Shown: positions 23,611 through 33,172 of the stretch, in pieces
How the letters are laid out: every line of letters starts with the position of its first letter
Numbering within the stretch: the stretch's first letter is position 1
NCBI GenBank assembly: GCA_019455325.1
Contig: JACFMQ010000013.1
Coordinates: forward strand, 32,525 to 96,524
Length of the DNA stretch: 64,000 bases
Direction of reading: 5' to 3'
From: Rhodocyclaceae bacterium
Lineage (GTDB): Bacteria > Pseudomonadota > Gammaproteobacteria > Burkholderiales > Rhodocyclaceae
Notes under the pieces: model-generated
Told to the model about the DNA's origin: nothing
The model's database searches: none
What the model saw: the letters and a program-made list of their open reading frames with translations, nothing else
Made by a program: the position numbers and the translations under genes

Positions 23611-26600
23611 ATGACCTGGATGAGCCGCCTGCGCCGGGCCGACTTCCGCAGCCAACTGACCCTGCTCGCCGCCTCCGGCGTGCTCTGCGTGTCGCTGCTC
23701 TCGGCGCTGGCCACGTCCTGGCAGGGCGGCCGGCAACTGCATGCCGACAAGCTGCTGGAAGGCACGCGCATCGCCCAGAGCCTGGCCGCGCAGAGCCGGC
23801 TGGCGCTGATCTTCGGTTCGACCGAGAACGCTGCCGAAGCGGTGACCGCGGCCTACACCTTCCCCGACGTCGTCCGCGTCGAGATCCGCTACGCCGACGG
23901 CCGCCTGCTGCTCGAACAGGGCGCGCCGGCGACCAGCGGCGGCAACCGCGACGCGCCGGCGCGCGATACCCGCGAAGCCTACCTGGAGGACGAGGACGCC
24001 GGCGGCTGGCGCTTCGTCGCGCCGGTGTGGGCGAGTTCCGGCCCGGATTCGCCGTTCGAGGCCACCGAGCGTCGGGAGGTTCTCCTCGGCTTCGTCCGCA
24101 TCGATCAGAGCAAGGCGACGCTGACGCGGCTGGTGCGCGAGGTGTTCGCGGTGAACTTCACCGCCGGGCTGGCCTTCGCGCTGCTCTTCCTGCTTGCGCT
24201 GCGCCTGCTGACGCGGCGCCTGACGCGGCCGCTGGCCGCGCTGTCGGAGACCATGGCGCGCGCCGAGAAGGGCGAGAGCGGGCTGCGCGCCGACCTCTCC
24301 GGCCCGCGCGACCTGGCCGAGATGGCGCACGCCTTCAACAGCATGATGGAGGCGCTCGAACAGCGCGAGCGCGAGCTGCGCACGGCGCGCGACAGCGCGC
24401 TGCACTTCGCCAAGCTGAAGGCCGACTTCGCGGCCACGGTCAGCCACGAGATCCGCACGCCGCTGAACGGCGTCATCGGCACGCTCGACATGCTGAAGAC
24501 CGGCAAGCTCGGCCGCGAGCAGCGCGAATTGCTCGATCTCGCCTGGGATTCGTCGCAGTACCTGCTCGAACTGATCAACAACATCCTCGACTTCTCCCGC
24601 CTGGAAGCCGGGCGCATGCACGCCGACGCGCGCGACTTCGAGCTGCGGCCGCTGATCGACGCGATCGCCGCGATGTTCCAGCCGCAGGCCGCCGCCAAGA
24701 AGGTCGAGCTGAACGTGCTCATCGCCGCCGACGTGCCGCCGGTGCTGAGCGGCGATCCGACGCGCATCCGCCAGGTGCTGGTCAACCTCGTCGGCAACGC
24801 CGTCAAGTTCACCGAGCGCGGTTCGGTGACGCTGACCGTCGAGCGCGCCGACCACGGCCACAGCCTGCGCTTCGGCGTGCGCGACACCGGCATCGGCATC
24901 GCTGCCGAGCACCAGGTGTCGATCTTCGACTCCTTCACCCAGGCCGATACCTCGACCACCCGCCGCTACGCCGGCAGCGGCCTCGGCCTGGCGATCAGCA
25001 AGCAGATCGTCGGGCTGCTCGGCGGCGAGATCGGCGTCGTCAGCGCCGAGGGCCGGGGCAGCCACTTCTGGTTCACGCTGCCGTGCACGGAAGGGCGGAC
25101 GCCGCCGGCCGCGGTGCCGGCGCGTCCGACGGGGCAGCCGCGCACCAGCCACATCCTGATCGCCGAGGACAACCGCACCAACCAGCGCGTCGCCATCGGC
25201 ATGCTCAACATGCTCGGCTGCTGGACCGGCATCGCCGGCAACGGCGCCGAGGCCGTCGCCGCGTGGCAGGCCAGCGACTGGGACATGATCCTGATGGACT
25301 GCTCGATGCCGGAGATGGACGGCTTCGAAGCCTGCGCCCGCATCCGCGAGCTGGAGGCGGACAGCGGCCGGCGCATCCCGATCATCGCCATGACCGCCAA
25401 CACGCAGCAGGTCGACGTCGAGCGCTGCCTGGCCGCCGGCATGGACGGCCACCTGCCGAAGCCGCTGACGCTGGAGGCGCTGGCCGCGCAGCTCGAACGC
25501 TGGCTGCACTGGCGGCCGTCGCCGGAATCCGCCGACGGCGGCGAGGCCGGCCGCCCGGTCGACCCGGCGGCGATCGGCCGGCTGCGGGACATCCTCGGCG
25601 ACGCGGTCGACGAAGCCATCCTTCCCTTCCTCGAAGACATGCCGCGCTACCTCGCGCAGCTCGACGCCGCCGCCGGCAGTGGCGACGCGACGACGCTGCG
25701 GCAGGTGGCGCACGTCGTCAAGGGCGCTGCCGCCAACCTCGGCGCGACGGCGATGGCCGAGCTGGCCCGCGAGCTGGAGCTGTGCGCCGAGGCTGATCCG
25801 CCCGCCGATGCCGGCGAGCTGGTCCGGCGCCTGCGCACCGAGTTCGCCGTCGTCGAACCGATGCTGGCGGCCGAGCTGGGCGGCAGCCGCCACGATGCGT
25901 CGCCGGAACCGCAGATCGACGCGCCCGTCGTCCTCGTCGTCGACGACGACCGCAGCACGCGCTCCGCGCTGCGTCATGCGCTGCGCCTCTCCGGCTTTCG
26001 CGTCGAGGAGGCGGGCGACGGCGCCAGCGCGCTTGCCTGGCTGGAAAAGGCCGGCGCCGACGTCGTCCTGATGGACGCGATGATGCCGGTGCTGGACGGC
26101 TTCGCCGCCTGCCGCAGGCTCAAGCAGCACCCGCGGCTGAAGGACGTGCCGGTGCTGATGATCACCGCCCTCGACGACCGGCAGTCGATCGAGCGCGCCT
26201 TCGACGCCGGCGCCAGCGACTTCATTCCGAAGCCGATCCACCTTTCCGTCGTCAACCAGCGCGTGCGCCGCGTCATCGACGCCACCCGCGCCGAGCGCCA
26301 CGTCCGCCACCTCGCCTACAACGACGCGCTGACCGGCCTGCCCAACCGCATGCTGTTCCTCGACCACCTGACGCAGTCGATCGAGCTGGCCGCCGGCGCC
26401 GGCGGCCAGCTCGCCATCCTCTTCCTCGACCTCGACCGCTTCAAGTACGTGAACGACACGCTCGGCCACGAGGCCGGCGATCAACTGCTGGCGACCATGG
26501 CGCAGCGCCTGAAGGGCTGCGTGCGCGCCGACGACTGCGTCGCCCGCTTCGGCGGCGACGAATTCGCCGTCCTCCTCGACGCGCTGCCGAACGTCGGCGT

Positions 26601-27615
26601 CGCCGCCAGCGTCGCCCAGAACATCTGCCGCACCATCTCCGCGCCGCTGATCATCAACGGCAACGAGATCGTCGTCACCGCCAGCGTCGGCATCTCCATC
26701 TATCCGGCCGACGGCCGCGACGTCAGCACCCTGCTGCGCCACGCCGACACCGCGATGTACCGGGCCAAGCAGAGCGGCGCCGGTGTCTGCTACTACGAGG
26801 CGGCGATGGAGGCGGCGCTGGCCGACCGCCTGAAGACCGAGAACGCGCTGCGCCGGGCGCTCGAACGCGGCGAGATCGCCGTCTTCTACCAGCCGGTGAT
26901 CGACGCCGGCAGCGGCCGCGTCGCCGGCGTCGAGGCGCTGGCGCGCTGGCGACATCCGGAGCGCGGCCTGGTGGCGCCGGCCGAGTTCATCCCCCTGGCC
27001 GAGGAAACCGGGCTCATCCTGCCGCTCGGCGAACTCGTCCTGCGCAGCGCCTGCGCCCAGGCCAAGGCCTGGCTGGACGCCGGCCAGCCCGATTTCCACG
27101 TCGCCGTGAACCTCTCGGCGAAGCAGATGGAACAACCGAACCTGCGCGACATCGTTCTCGACGCCCTCGAGGAAAGCGGCCTGCCGCCGGCGTCGCTGGT
27201 CCTCGAGATCACCGAGAGCGTGCTCATGGAACGCACCTGCGAACCGATCGGCATCCTCGACGAACTGCGCGCGCTCGGCGTGCGCGTGTCGATCGACGAC
27301 TTCGGCACCGGCTATTCCTCGCTCGCCTACCTCAAGCACCTGCCGGCGGACAACCTGAAGATCGACCGTTCCTTCATCCAGGATCTGCCCGACGACGACG
27401 CCGTCTCCATCGTCACCGGCATCATCGCGCTCGCCCACAGCCTGCGCATGAAGGTCGTCGCCGAAGGCGTCGAAACGCCGGCGCAGCGCGACGTGCTGCT
27501 CGGCCTCGGCTGCGACGTGCTGCAGGGCTTCCTGTTCTCCAAGCCGGAGCCGGGCGAGATCATCGAGGCGCAACTGATCGCCTCCGGCCGCAACGGGCCG
27601 ACGCCGCCGCCGTGA
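23611..27615 (+). CDS. Hybrid histidine kinase fused to Hpt, second receiver, GGDEF and EAL domains
   Basis: 1334 residues. The order is membrane helix (about 15-36), periplasmic sensor (about 37-178), second helix (about 180-200), HAMP (about 200-253), HisKA with His279 (TVSHEIRTPLNG), HATPase (DTGIGI, GSGLGLAI), receiver 1 (Asp563), Hpt (His701 in HVVKGAAANLG), receiver 2 (Asp822), GGDEF with intact GGDEF at 981-985, and EAL with intact EALAR from 1108. A whole phosphorelay is thus wired in one chain to a cyclic di-GMP output with both synthetic and degrading domains. The catalytic motifs of the output domains look intact, so it may be bifunctional or switch. It is 4 bp downstream of the binding protein gene. 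Confidence 0.93.
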   Translation: MTWMSRLRRADFRSQLTLLAASGVLCVSLLSALATSWQGGRQLHADKLLEGTRIAQSLAAQSRLALIFGSTENAAEAVTAAYTFPDVVRVEIRYADGRLLLEQGAPATSGGNRDAPARDTREAYLEDEDAGGWRFVAPVWASSGPDSPFEATERREVLLGFVRIDQSKATLTRLVREVFAVNFTAGLAFALLFLLALRLLTRRLTRPLAALSETMARAEKGESGLRADLSGPRDLAEMAHAFNSMMEALEQRERELRTARDSALHFAKLKADFAATVSHEIRTPLNGVIGTLDMLKTGKLGREQRELLDLAWDSSQYLLELINNILDFSRLEAGRMHADARDFELRPLIDAIAAMFQPQAAAKKVELNVLIAADVPPVLSGDPTRIRQVLVNLVGNAVKFTERGSVTLTVERADHGHSLRFGVRDTGIGIAAEHQVSIFDSFTQADTSTTRRYAGSGLGLAISKQIVGLLGGEIGVVSAEGRGSHFWFTLPCTEGRTPPAAVPARPTGQPRTSHILIAEDNRTNQRVAIGMLNMLGCWTGIAGNGAEAVAAWQASDWDMILMDCSMPEMDGFEACARIRELEADSGRRIPIIAMTANTQQVDVERCLAAGMDGHLPKPLTLEALAAQLERWLHWRPSPESADGGEAGRPVDPAAIGRLRDILGDAVDEAILPFLEDMPRYLAQLDAAAGSGDATTLRQVAHVVKGAAANLGATAMAELARELELCAEADPPADAGELVRRLRTEFAVVEPMLAAELGGSRHDASPEPQIDAPVVLVVDDDRSTRSALRHALRLSGFRVEEAGDGASALAWLEKAGADVVLMDAMMPVLDGFAACRRLKQHPRLKDVPVLMITALDDRQSIERAFDAGASDFIPKPIHLSVVNQRVRRVIDATRAERHVRHLAYNDALTGLPNRMLFLDHLTQSIELAAGAGGQLAILFLDLDRFKYVNDTLGHEAGDQLLATMAQRLKGCVRADDCVARFGGDEFAVLLDALPNVGVAASVAQNICRTISAPLIINGNEIVVTASVGISIYPADGRDVSTLLRHADTAMYRAKQSGAGVCYYEAAMEAALADRLKTENALRRALERGEIAVFYQPVIDAGSGRVAGVEALARWRHPERGLVAPAEFIPLAEETGLILPLGELVLRSACAQAKAWLDAGQPDFHVAVNLSAKQMEQPNLRDIVLDALEESGLPPASLVLEITESVLMERTCEPIGILDELRALGVRVSIDDFGTGYSSLAYLKHLPADNLKIDRSFIQDLPDDDAVSIVTGIIALAHSLRMKVVAEGVETPAQRDVLLGLGCDVLQGFLFSKPEPGEIIEAQLIASGRNGPTPPP

Positions 27616-27721
27616 GCGGCCTCGCCCCCGGTGCCCGGGCCTGCCGGCCGGGCTCTGCTAGAATGGCCCGTTCGTTAAACACCTTGGCCATGCGCGGTCG
27701 CCGCGTCGGATGGCCAACACC

Positions 27722-29047
27722 ATGGACATAGTCTTACTGCTCCTGCTCATTCTCATCAACGCCGCCTTCGCCATGTCGGAGATGGCGGTCGTCTCCTCCC
27801 GCAAGTCCCGCCTGCAAAGCCTGGCCGAGGACGGCAGCATCGGCGCCGAAGCGGCGCTCAAGCTGCACCAGGAACCCTCGAATTTCCTGTCGACCATCCA
27901 GGTCGGCATCACCAGCGTCGGCATCCTCAGCGGCGCCATCGGCGAGGCCGTGCTCGCCGACCCGCTGTCCGCCTGGCTCGGCGCCGTCCCGCTGCTCGAA
28001 CCGTACGCGCGCGGCATCGCGCTGACCATCACCGTCGTCGGCCTGACCTACTTCTCGGTGGTCATCGGCGAACTGGTGCCGAAGCAGCTCGCGCTGCTCG
28101 CGCCGGAAGGCATCGCCTCGCTGATCGCGCGGCCGATGCAGCTCCTCGCCGGCGTCACGCACCCGCTGGTGGTCGTGCTGTCCACCTCCTCGTCGGTCGT
28201 CCTGCGCCTCTTCGGCGCCCGCCGCAAGGAAGAGCCGCCGGTCACCGACGACGAGATCAAGGTGCTCATGGAGCAGGGCGCCGAGGCCGGCGTCTTCCAC
28301 GAGAGCGAGCAGGCCATCGTCTCCAACGTGCTGCGCCTCGACGAGCAGCGCATCGCGGCGATCATGACGCCGCGCCGCGAGATGTGCGTGGTCGACCTCG
28401 ACGACGGCGAGGAGGCGGTGCGCCAGCAGATCATGGACAGCGAGTTCTCGCGCCTGGTCATCTGCCGCGACGGGCTGGACCACATCCTCGGCGTGCTGCA
28501 GAAGGGCGACCTGCTGAAGAAGGCGCTGCCCGGCCATCCGATCGGCATCGCCGACGTCGAGACCGTGCTGCACCCGCCGCTCTACGTGCCGGAGTCGGTG
28601 TCGACGACGCAGCTCCTGGAGAACTTCCGCCGCGCCCGCCTGCAGTTCGCGCTGATCGTCGACGAGTACGGCGAGGTGCAGGGCCTGGTGACGCTGACCG
28701 ACGTGCTGTCGTCGATCGTCGGCGAGCTGATCGAGCCGGAGGCGCCGGAGGACCGCGACATCATCCAGCGCGAGAACGGTTCCTGGCTGGTCGACGGCGA
28801 CGTCGGCATCGAGCGCCTGAAGAGCGAGCTGGACATCGCCGACGAGCTGCCCGGCGAGGAGGAGAACAACTTCCACACGCTCGGCGGCTTCGTCATGCAC
28901 ATGCTCGGCCGCATCCCGGCGCCGGCCGACAGCTTCCTCGCCGCCGGCCTGCGCTTCGAGGTCATGGACATGGACCGCAACCGCGTGGACAAGGTGCTGA
29001 TCAGCGTCGCGCTGCCGCCGGCCGAGGAGGCGGTCGCCGCCGACTGA
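27722..29047 (+). CDS. CNNM/CorC-type transporter with CBS domains
   Basis: About 441 residues. The N-terminal DUF21 membrane domain (about 1-190, three to four helices, including VVIGELVPKQLAL) is followed by two CBS domains (about 205-325, AAIMTPRREMCVVDLDD and ALIVDEYGEVQGLVTLTDVL) and a C-terminal CorC_HlyC domain (about 345-430). Members are linked to magnesium or cobalt efflux and to resistance phenotypes; hemolysin labels on homologues are historical. An alternative ATG at 27710 adds four residues. Upstream, TAGAAT near 27658-27663 could be a -10 box. Confidence 0.9.
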   Translation: MDIVLLLLLILINAAFAMSEMAVVSSRKSRLQSLAEDGSIGAEAALKLHQEPSNFLSTIQVGITSVGILSGAIGEAVLADPLSAWLGAVPLLEPYARGIALTITVVGLTYFSVVIGELVPKQLALLAPEGIASLIARPMQLLAGVTHPLVVVLSTSSSVVLRLFGARRKEEPPVTDDEIKVLMEQGAEAGVFHESEQAIVSNVLRLDEQRIAAIMTPRREMCVVDLDDGEEAVRQQIMDSEFSRLVICRDGLDHILGVLQKGDLLKKALPGHPIGIADVETVLHPPLYVPESVSTTQLLENFRRARLQFALIVDEYGEVQGLVTLTDVLSSIVGELIEPEAPEDRDIIQRENGSWLVDGDVGIERLKSELDIADELPGEEENNFHTLGGFVMHMLGRIPAPADSFLAAGLRFEVMDMDRNRVDKVLISVALPPAEEAVAAD

Positions 29048-29234
29048 GGCCGGCGCCGCGGCGGCCTCGCCGCTCGCCCGACCGCCCCCGCCGGGCGGCA
29101 TCCGCATCCGCCGAAGACGGCGCCACGGCGCGCCGCACGGGGCATCCGGGGCCATAAGCATATGCGTAAACCTTGTTTGTGGGCCGCCGCGGACGGGGCA
29201 TATGATGCAGGAAATTCCTGCTGGGTCGACGGGT

Positions 29235-29462
29235 ATGCTGAAAGCCATTCTTGACGTCAAGGGCCTGAATTGCCCGCTGCCGATCATTCGCGCCCGCAAG
29301 GCGATGCAGGGGCTCGAAATCGGCGCCGTGCTGGAGATCCACACCACCGACCCGGCCTCGATCCGGGATTTCGGCGCCCTGTGCCGCTCCTCCGGCCACG
29401 AGGTCATCGATCAGAGCGAGGAAGAAGGCGTGTACACCTTCCTCATCCGGAAGGGGACGTGA
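29235..29462 (+). CDS. TusA/SirA-like sulfur carrier protein
   Basis: About 75 residues. The family motif CPLPIIRARKAM includes the single conserved Cys that carries persulfide in TusA (GLNCPLP, about residues 11-17). TusA-like proteins pass sulfur to tRNA thiolation or to oxidative sulfur metabolism. An in-frame ATG at 29202 would give 11 more residues. 29235 is chosen because homology begins there, but neither start has a strong ribosome site. It is followed at 46 bp by a PAS-GGDEF gene. Confidence 0.85.
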   Translation: MLKAILDVKGLNCPLPIIRARKAMQGLEIGAVLEIHTTDPASIRDFGALCRSSGHEVIDQSEEEGVYTFLIRKGT

Positions 29463-29508
29463 ACGCGACCCGCCGGCGTCCTGTCCGGCGCGAACCGGAG
29501 CGCACGGC

Positions 29509-30411
29509 ATGAAGCTGAGCCTCGCCACGCTGGAACACATGTTTTCGCAGGACCACCGCCTGCGTGTGTTCAACGACACGGTGCCGGCCGGCATCCTGGT
29601 CATCTCGATCGACGATGGCCGCATGGTGTTCTCCAACCGTTTCTTCAACGAGGTGCTGGAGGTGGATACGGCGTCCATCCTCGGCCACGGCTGGCAGGAG
29701 CTGTTCGTCGACCACGAGGAGCGCAACCGCATCCTGGAGGTTTTCGCCGAACAGGGCGAAGTGCGCAATTTCGAGCTGCGCCTGCGGCGGCGCGACGGGC
29801 GGCAGATCTGGGGGCTGGCCTCGATGTCGGAAATCCCGATCGAGGAGGAGGGGCTGCTGCTCTTCGCCTTCGTCGACATCACCGCGCTCAAGGAGGCCGA
29901 GGCGGAGCTGCGCGCCCTGGCCGACCACGACGCCCTCACCGGCCTGCTCAGCCTGCGCCGCTTCCGCCAGGAGATCGAAAGGGCCAAGGCCAGGGCCGAG
30001 CGCCACGCCTCGCGTTTCGCCGTGATGTTCATCGACCTCGACCGCTTCAAGGCGATCAACGACACCCTGGGGCACGAGGCCGGCGACCTGGTGCTGAAGG
30101 AAGCCGCCCGCCGGCTGCGCGAAAGCATCCGCAGCGCCGACACCGCCGCCCGCATCGGCGGCGACGAGTTCGTCGTGCTGGCCGAAGGCATCACGCCGGA
30201 ACTGGCGGAAGCCATCGCCGAACGCATCGTCGCCAGCATCGGCCGGGTCTTTCTTCTGCCCCATGGCACGGCCTGCATCGGCGCCAGCGTGGGCATCGCC
30301 CTGCATCCGGATCACGGAGCCGACCCGCTCGCCCTGGTCAAGGCGGCCGACCGCGCCATGTACACGGTCAAGCGCGCGAGCCGCGGAGCCGTGGCTTTCG
30401 CCGGGCGCTGA
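29509..30411 (+). CDS. PAS-GGDEF diguanylate cyclase
   Basis: 300 residues, cytoplasmic, with no membrane segment. A PAS domain (about 12-125: VPAGILVISIDDGRMVFSN) precedes a GGDEF domain (about 135-300) with an intact active site (IGGDEFVVLAE) and the ALTGL and FIDLDRFKAINDTLGHEAGD hallmarks. The inhibitory RxxD site is not obvious. It makes cyclic di-GMP, probably in response to a ligand or redox cue at the PAS domain. This is the last gene with clear backbone character before the ICE. Confidence 0.92.
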   Translation: MKLSLATLEHMFSQDHRLRVFNDTVPAGILVISIDDGRMVFSNRFFNEVLEVDTASILGHGWQELFVDHEERNRILEVFAEQGEVRNFELRLRRRDGRQIWGLASMSEIPIEEEGLLLFAFVDITALKEAEAELRALADHDALTGLLSLRRFRQEIERAKARAERHASRFAVMFIDLDRFKAINDTLGHEAGDLVLKEAARRLRESIRSADTAARIGGDEFVVLAEGITPELAEAIAERIVASIGRVFLLPHGTACIGASVGIALHPDHGADPLALVKAADRAMYTVKRASRGAVAFAGR

Positions 30412-30720
30412 AACAGCGAAGAGGAATTCCGTCTGTTGCGGTGACTTGATTCGGGCCGTCCCCGGATGTCCGCGGAACGCGATGGTGCGGTGAAGTGGAG
30501 CGGGCGATGGGAACATCACGCCGCACTCAAATCTTTGATTGATAACGGATTTCTTCCGTTGGCGCTACGGAATTAGGCCAGATTATGTACCTGTAGCGAG
30601 CCCTCGGCAACTCGGCGTGACCGTTGCTGCCGCATTGGCTCACCCAGAGCCTTCAGACACTGCCCAGTGCCAGATGCAACAGCCCCAGCCTATCCCAGGC
30701 TCATCCAGCCACCTCACGTC
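30412..30720. other. Junction region between backbone and ICE
   Basis: About 309 bp with no convincing gene. Base composition falls from about 30520 (AT-rich stretch 30520-30590). A short inverted repeat, AACGGA (30544-30549) with TCCGTT (30555-30560), lies here. No tRNA 3' end or duplicated attachment core was recognised, so the exact ICE end is not defined. Confidence 0.5.
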
Positions 30721-31575
30721 TCACACAGGGGCAACGCCGTCCGGCAGGAAGCCGCCATGTTCATCGTCATGCAGGCTGAGGTACTCAAGTCGCCATTGAT
30801 CCACACGCCGAAGGTCGGCGAGGGTCATGTGTGTATCCGGGACTGGCTCGCAGGCATCGAGGGCGATTTCCGTTGCCGCATCAGGAGGGCCGTACGCTTC
30901 GATGAAAAGCTCTCGCAATTGTCGCACTACGCTTTCGGCGGACTCACGCGCACCTGGCCCACCTTCGATGGCGTCATAGGCCACCGATATGGACAGCGCA
31001 TAGGGTTCACCATCAGAAGCCTCGATGCCCCGCTGGTCGCCCAGATCGAAGAACAATCCCACCAGATGTCTGGCTTCGGGAGCGAGGATGCGGGCGATCC
31101 GGCTCTTGACATCTCTCTTGCCGACACGCTTCGCTAGCCGGTTCTCGAAGGTATTGGGAAATGCGGGCCGGCCATAGCGTGCCGCCAGCCATTGCTTCAG
31201 GGTGCGCTTCGACTCATCCGAAAGCGACGCTTCAAGAAACCGAGACGCGCCCCGGCCAAACTCGACTCTCGGGATGAACCTTTTCTCCGCATGCCGCAAC
31301 TCCAGCACCATCGATCCTCCATCCGCCTTGTCATACGCAAGATGCAGCCGCCGGGGGTTCTTGGCATGAGAGAGTTGCGGATCCTCACGGGCATCGCCGA
31401 TCAAGTCCGCCACGATGACCTCAATGCAGGGTTCGTGCGGGTGGGGAATGTCACAGTCGTGGGAGATCACGACAGCCAAACGGCCGTGCTCGGGCGATTC
31501 GATCAGCCCCAACTGTAGTGAAGCATCGCTGGTCAGCAAATCTCCCTGCCGCCATGACGTCTCCCGGCCCAGCAT
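30721..31575 (-). CDS. Unknown protein with an SHDCD motif, last gene of a leftward accessory operon
   Basis: 284 residues, not recognised. The N-terminal part reads RQGDLLTSDASLQLGLIESP followed by AVVISHDCDIPHPHEPCIEV. The His/Cys/Asp cluster could bind metal and recalls DCD-containing proteins of accessory operons, but no function is assigned. No signal peptide or membrane segment is seen. It follows the XRE-type gene by 15 bp on the same strand, with GGGGAT 8 nt before the start. Codon use is less GC-biased than in the backbone. Confidence 0.65.
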   Translation of the reverse strand: MLGRETSWRQGDLLTSDASLQLGLIESPEHGRLAVVISHDCDIPHPHEPCIEVIVADLIGDAREDPQLSHAKNPRRLHLAYDKADGGSMVLELRHAEKRFIPRVEFGRGASRFLEASLSDESKRTLKQWLAARYGRPAFPNTFENRLAKRVGKRDVKSRIARILAPEARHLVGLFFDLGDQRGIEASDGEPYALSISVAYDAIEGGPGARESAESVVRQLRELFIEAYGPPDAATEIALDACEPVPDTHMTLADLRRVDQWRLEYLSLHDDEHGGFLPDGVAPV

Positions 31576-31590
31576 CGCGCGATCCCCGAA

Positions 31591-32235
31591 TCACTGCTCG
31601 GGATAGCCAGGAATGGAAGCAGCGGAACGCCAATCATCCGTTGGCGCGGCCTTGCTCTTGGCCAGTCCCGACCTTTCGTATGCCGCATCCATGGCCTGAG
31701 CCTCTGAAATCAGCGTTTGGACATGCTCCATGACATTCTGGTTTGCAGCGATGAGATCCAGGAGAGACCTGCCGTCAAACGCCTTCATCTTCAGCATCAT
31801 TGGCGCCCGTTTGACGCCTGCTTCGCGAAAGGCGTCGGCCACTTGGCTGAGTGCCTGTATCCGGGCGAAGTTGTCCGCTTCTGGCGTCGACTCCCCCCCC
31901 AGCCATTTGTAGATCGCTTGCCGGGAAACGCCAAAGGTCCCGGCGAGATCGGCGATTGCTGGACTGAGCACCTCACGGATGTTGGCCAGATGCTCCGAAG
32001 CGCTTCGCAGATCGGGACGGGCTGCCTCCTCGCCATCCACCTCGATTTCGACGTGAATGGGAGTCCGCGCCTCCACCAGCCTGCGCCATTCCCCCGCCCG
32101 GGTCACATCGAACACGCTGCCAGTACCGCCAACCAACTGCGTGATCCCCATCAGGGCGAAGGCGGCCGTGGCCGCAACCCGAACGGGCACGATCGACGGC
32201 GAAGTCCTGATTGTTGGGAACGTCTCGGTGTACAT
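31591..32235 (-). CDS. XRE-type regulator with an internal helix-turn-helix
   Basis: About 214 residues. The helix-turn-helix is in the middle (LAGTFGVSRQAIYKWLGGESTP, about 95-118), preceded by a hydrophobic stretch (AATAAFALMGITQLVGG, about 20-38) and a Val/Glu-rich segment (IHVEIEVDGEE). The start at 32235 (MYTETF) is preferred over 32259 because GGAG lies 6 nt upstream. It sits between the TIGR04255 gene and the unknown gene, 14 bp from the former. It probably controls this operon, and the N-terminal part may sense something at the membrane. Confidence 0.7.
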   Translation of the reverse strand: MYTETFPTIRTSPSIVPVRVAATAAFALMGITQLVGGTGSVFDVTRAGEWRRLVEARTPIHVEIEVDGEEAARPDLRSASEHLANIREVLSPAIADLAGTFGVSRQAIYKWLGGESTPEADNFARIQALSQVADAFREAGVKRAPMMLKMKAFDGRSLLDLIAANQNVMEHVQTLISEAQAMDAAYERSGLAKSKAAPTDDWRSAASIPGYPEQ

Positions 32236-32249
32236 GTGGGTCTCCAGTG

Positions 32250-33038
32250 CTACGCCCATGCCCGGCGCGCATGGTCCGTGGTGGTCGCCTCAAACACGGA
32301 CTTGATCGGGGCATGCAACGAGCGCAGTTGTTCTTCGAGCTTGCCGAGGTCGATAGGCATGCGACCTTCGCAAAAATGGTCGGTATCGAGCACACCATGC
32401 TCGCGTGGCGCAGTCATGGCGAAACGCGGATTCAGTGCCAGCCCGTTCGGCAACATGTCGGGAGGAAAACCAAGCTGCGCCGTTGCCCTGTATACCCTTG
32501 CAACCAAGGTTCCGACTGGAACGAGTGGACCAACATCGGTCGTGAACACGGATTCACTCATTGCGTGCCGGCGAACCGCGTCGAATTCCACCCCATGGAC
32601 GCCACCGACAAGGTACTGTTCGACGGATTCCCCGTCTGCCGGCACCACCGCATCCAGGTAGCGCAACCCAAGCCGCCCCACGTGGTCAAGGCCGACTGCC
32701 TCATGCACGGCATCCAACCCACGCAGTAATTCCGGAATGAATGTCTTGTGGGTGTCGTAATGCGTCGTATGAAACGTGATTGTCGAAGGGGACAGGATGA
32801 AGCCCGCAGATCGATCGCTCCTGGTCAGGAGCCAGGATACCGTTTGCTGGATCTTTGGTTCGGCTTGTTGTGCCTGGCCTGGCCCGGACACGACCAAGTG
32901 AGTGACCTGCTGCGGCTCGAACAAGGGGTACCCTTCACGACGCAGTCGATCTTGTATTTGGTCGACATACTTGACCATGGCCGCCACCGGATTGAAATGC
33001 GCCTGTGCCAGCGCGTAGTACACCGGCGCATTGGACAT
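32250..33038 (-). CDS. TIGR04255 family protein
   Basis: About 262 residues. It opens with APVYYALAQAHFNPVAAM, the hallmark of the sporadically distributed TIGR04255 family, whose function is unknown. In-frame starts at 33062 and 33077 (GTG) would add 8 or 13 residues; 33038 is chosen because family homology begins at MSNAPVYY. The patchy distribution of the family, in accessory DNA next to regulators, fits a defence or stress role, which is inference. Two direct repeats of GGTTGACA (33069-33076 and 33100-33107) lie upstream. Confidence 0.7.
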   Translation of the reverse strand: MSNAPVYYALAQAHFNPVAAMVKYVDQIQDRLRREGYPLFEPQQVTHLVVSGPGQAQQAEPKIQQTVSWLLTRSDRSAGFILSPSTITFHTTHYDTHKTFIPELLRGLDAVHEAVGLDHVGRLGLRYLDAVVPADGESVEQYLVGGVHGVEFDAVRRHAMSESVFTTDVGPLVPVGTLVARVYRATAQLGFPPDMLPNGLALNPRFAMTAPREHGVLDTDHFCEGRMPIDLGKLEEQLRSLHAPIKSVFEATTTDHARRAWA

Positions 33039-33172
33039 TCGTTCGCTCACAGGCCGCTCCATCTTCTCGGTTGACACTTCAGTTGCCAGTTTACACCATG
33101 GTTGACATCCATTCCAGGGGACTTGCTCAATGCGGCTGGATCAGGGGGACGCAAGCTGAGGAGAAGGCGCCG

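Noticed and set aside
23551-27573. A 1340-residue open frame on the minus strand opposite the hybrid kinase.
   Set aside because: It mirrors the GC-rich plus-strand gene, has no domain, ribosome site or sensible composition (Arg/Asp/Ala-rich), whereas the plus-strand frame carries seven intact domains.
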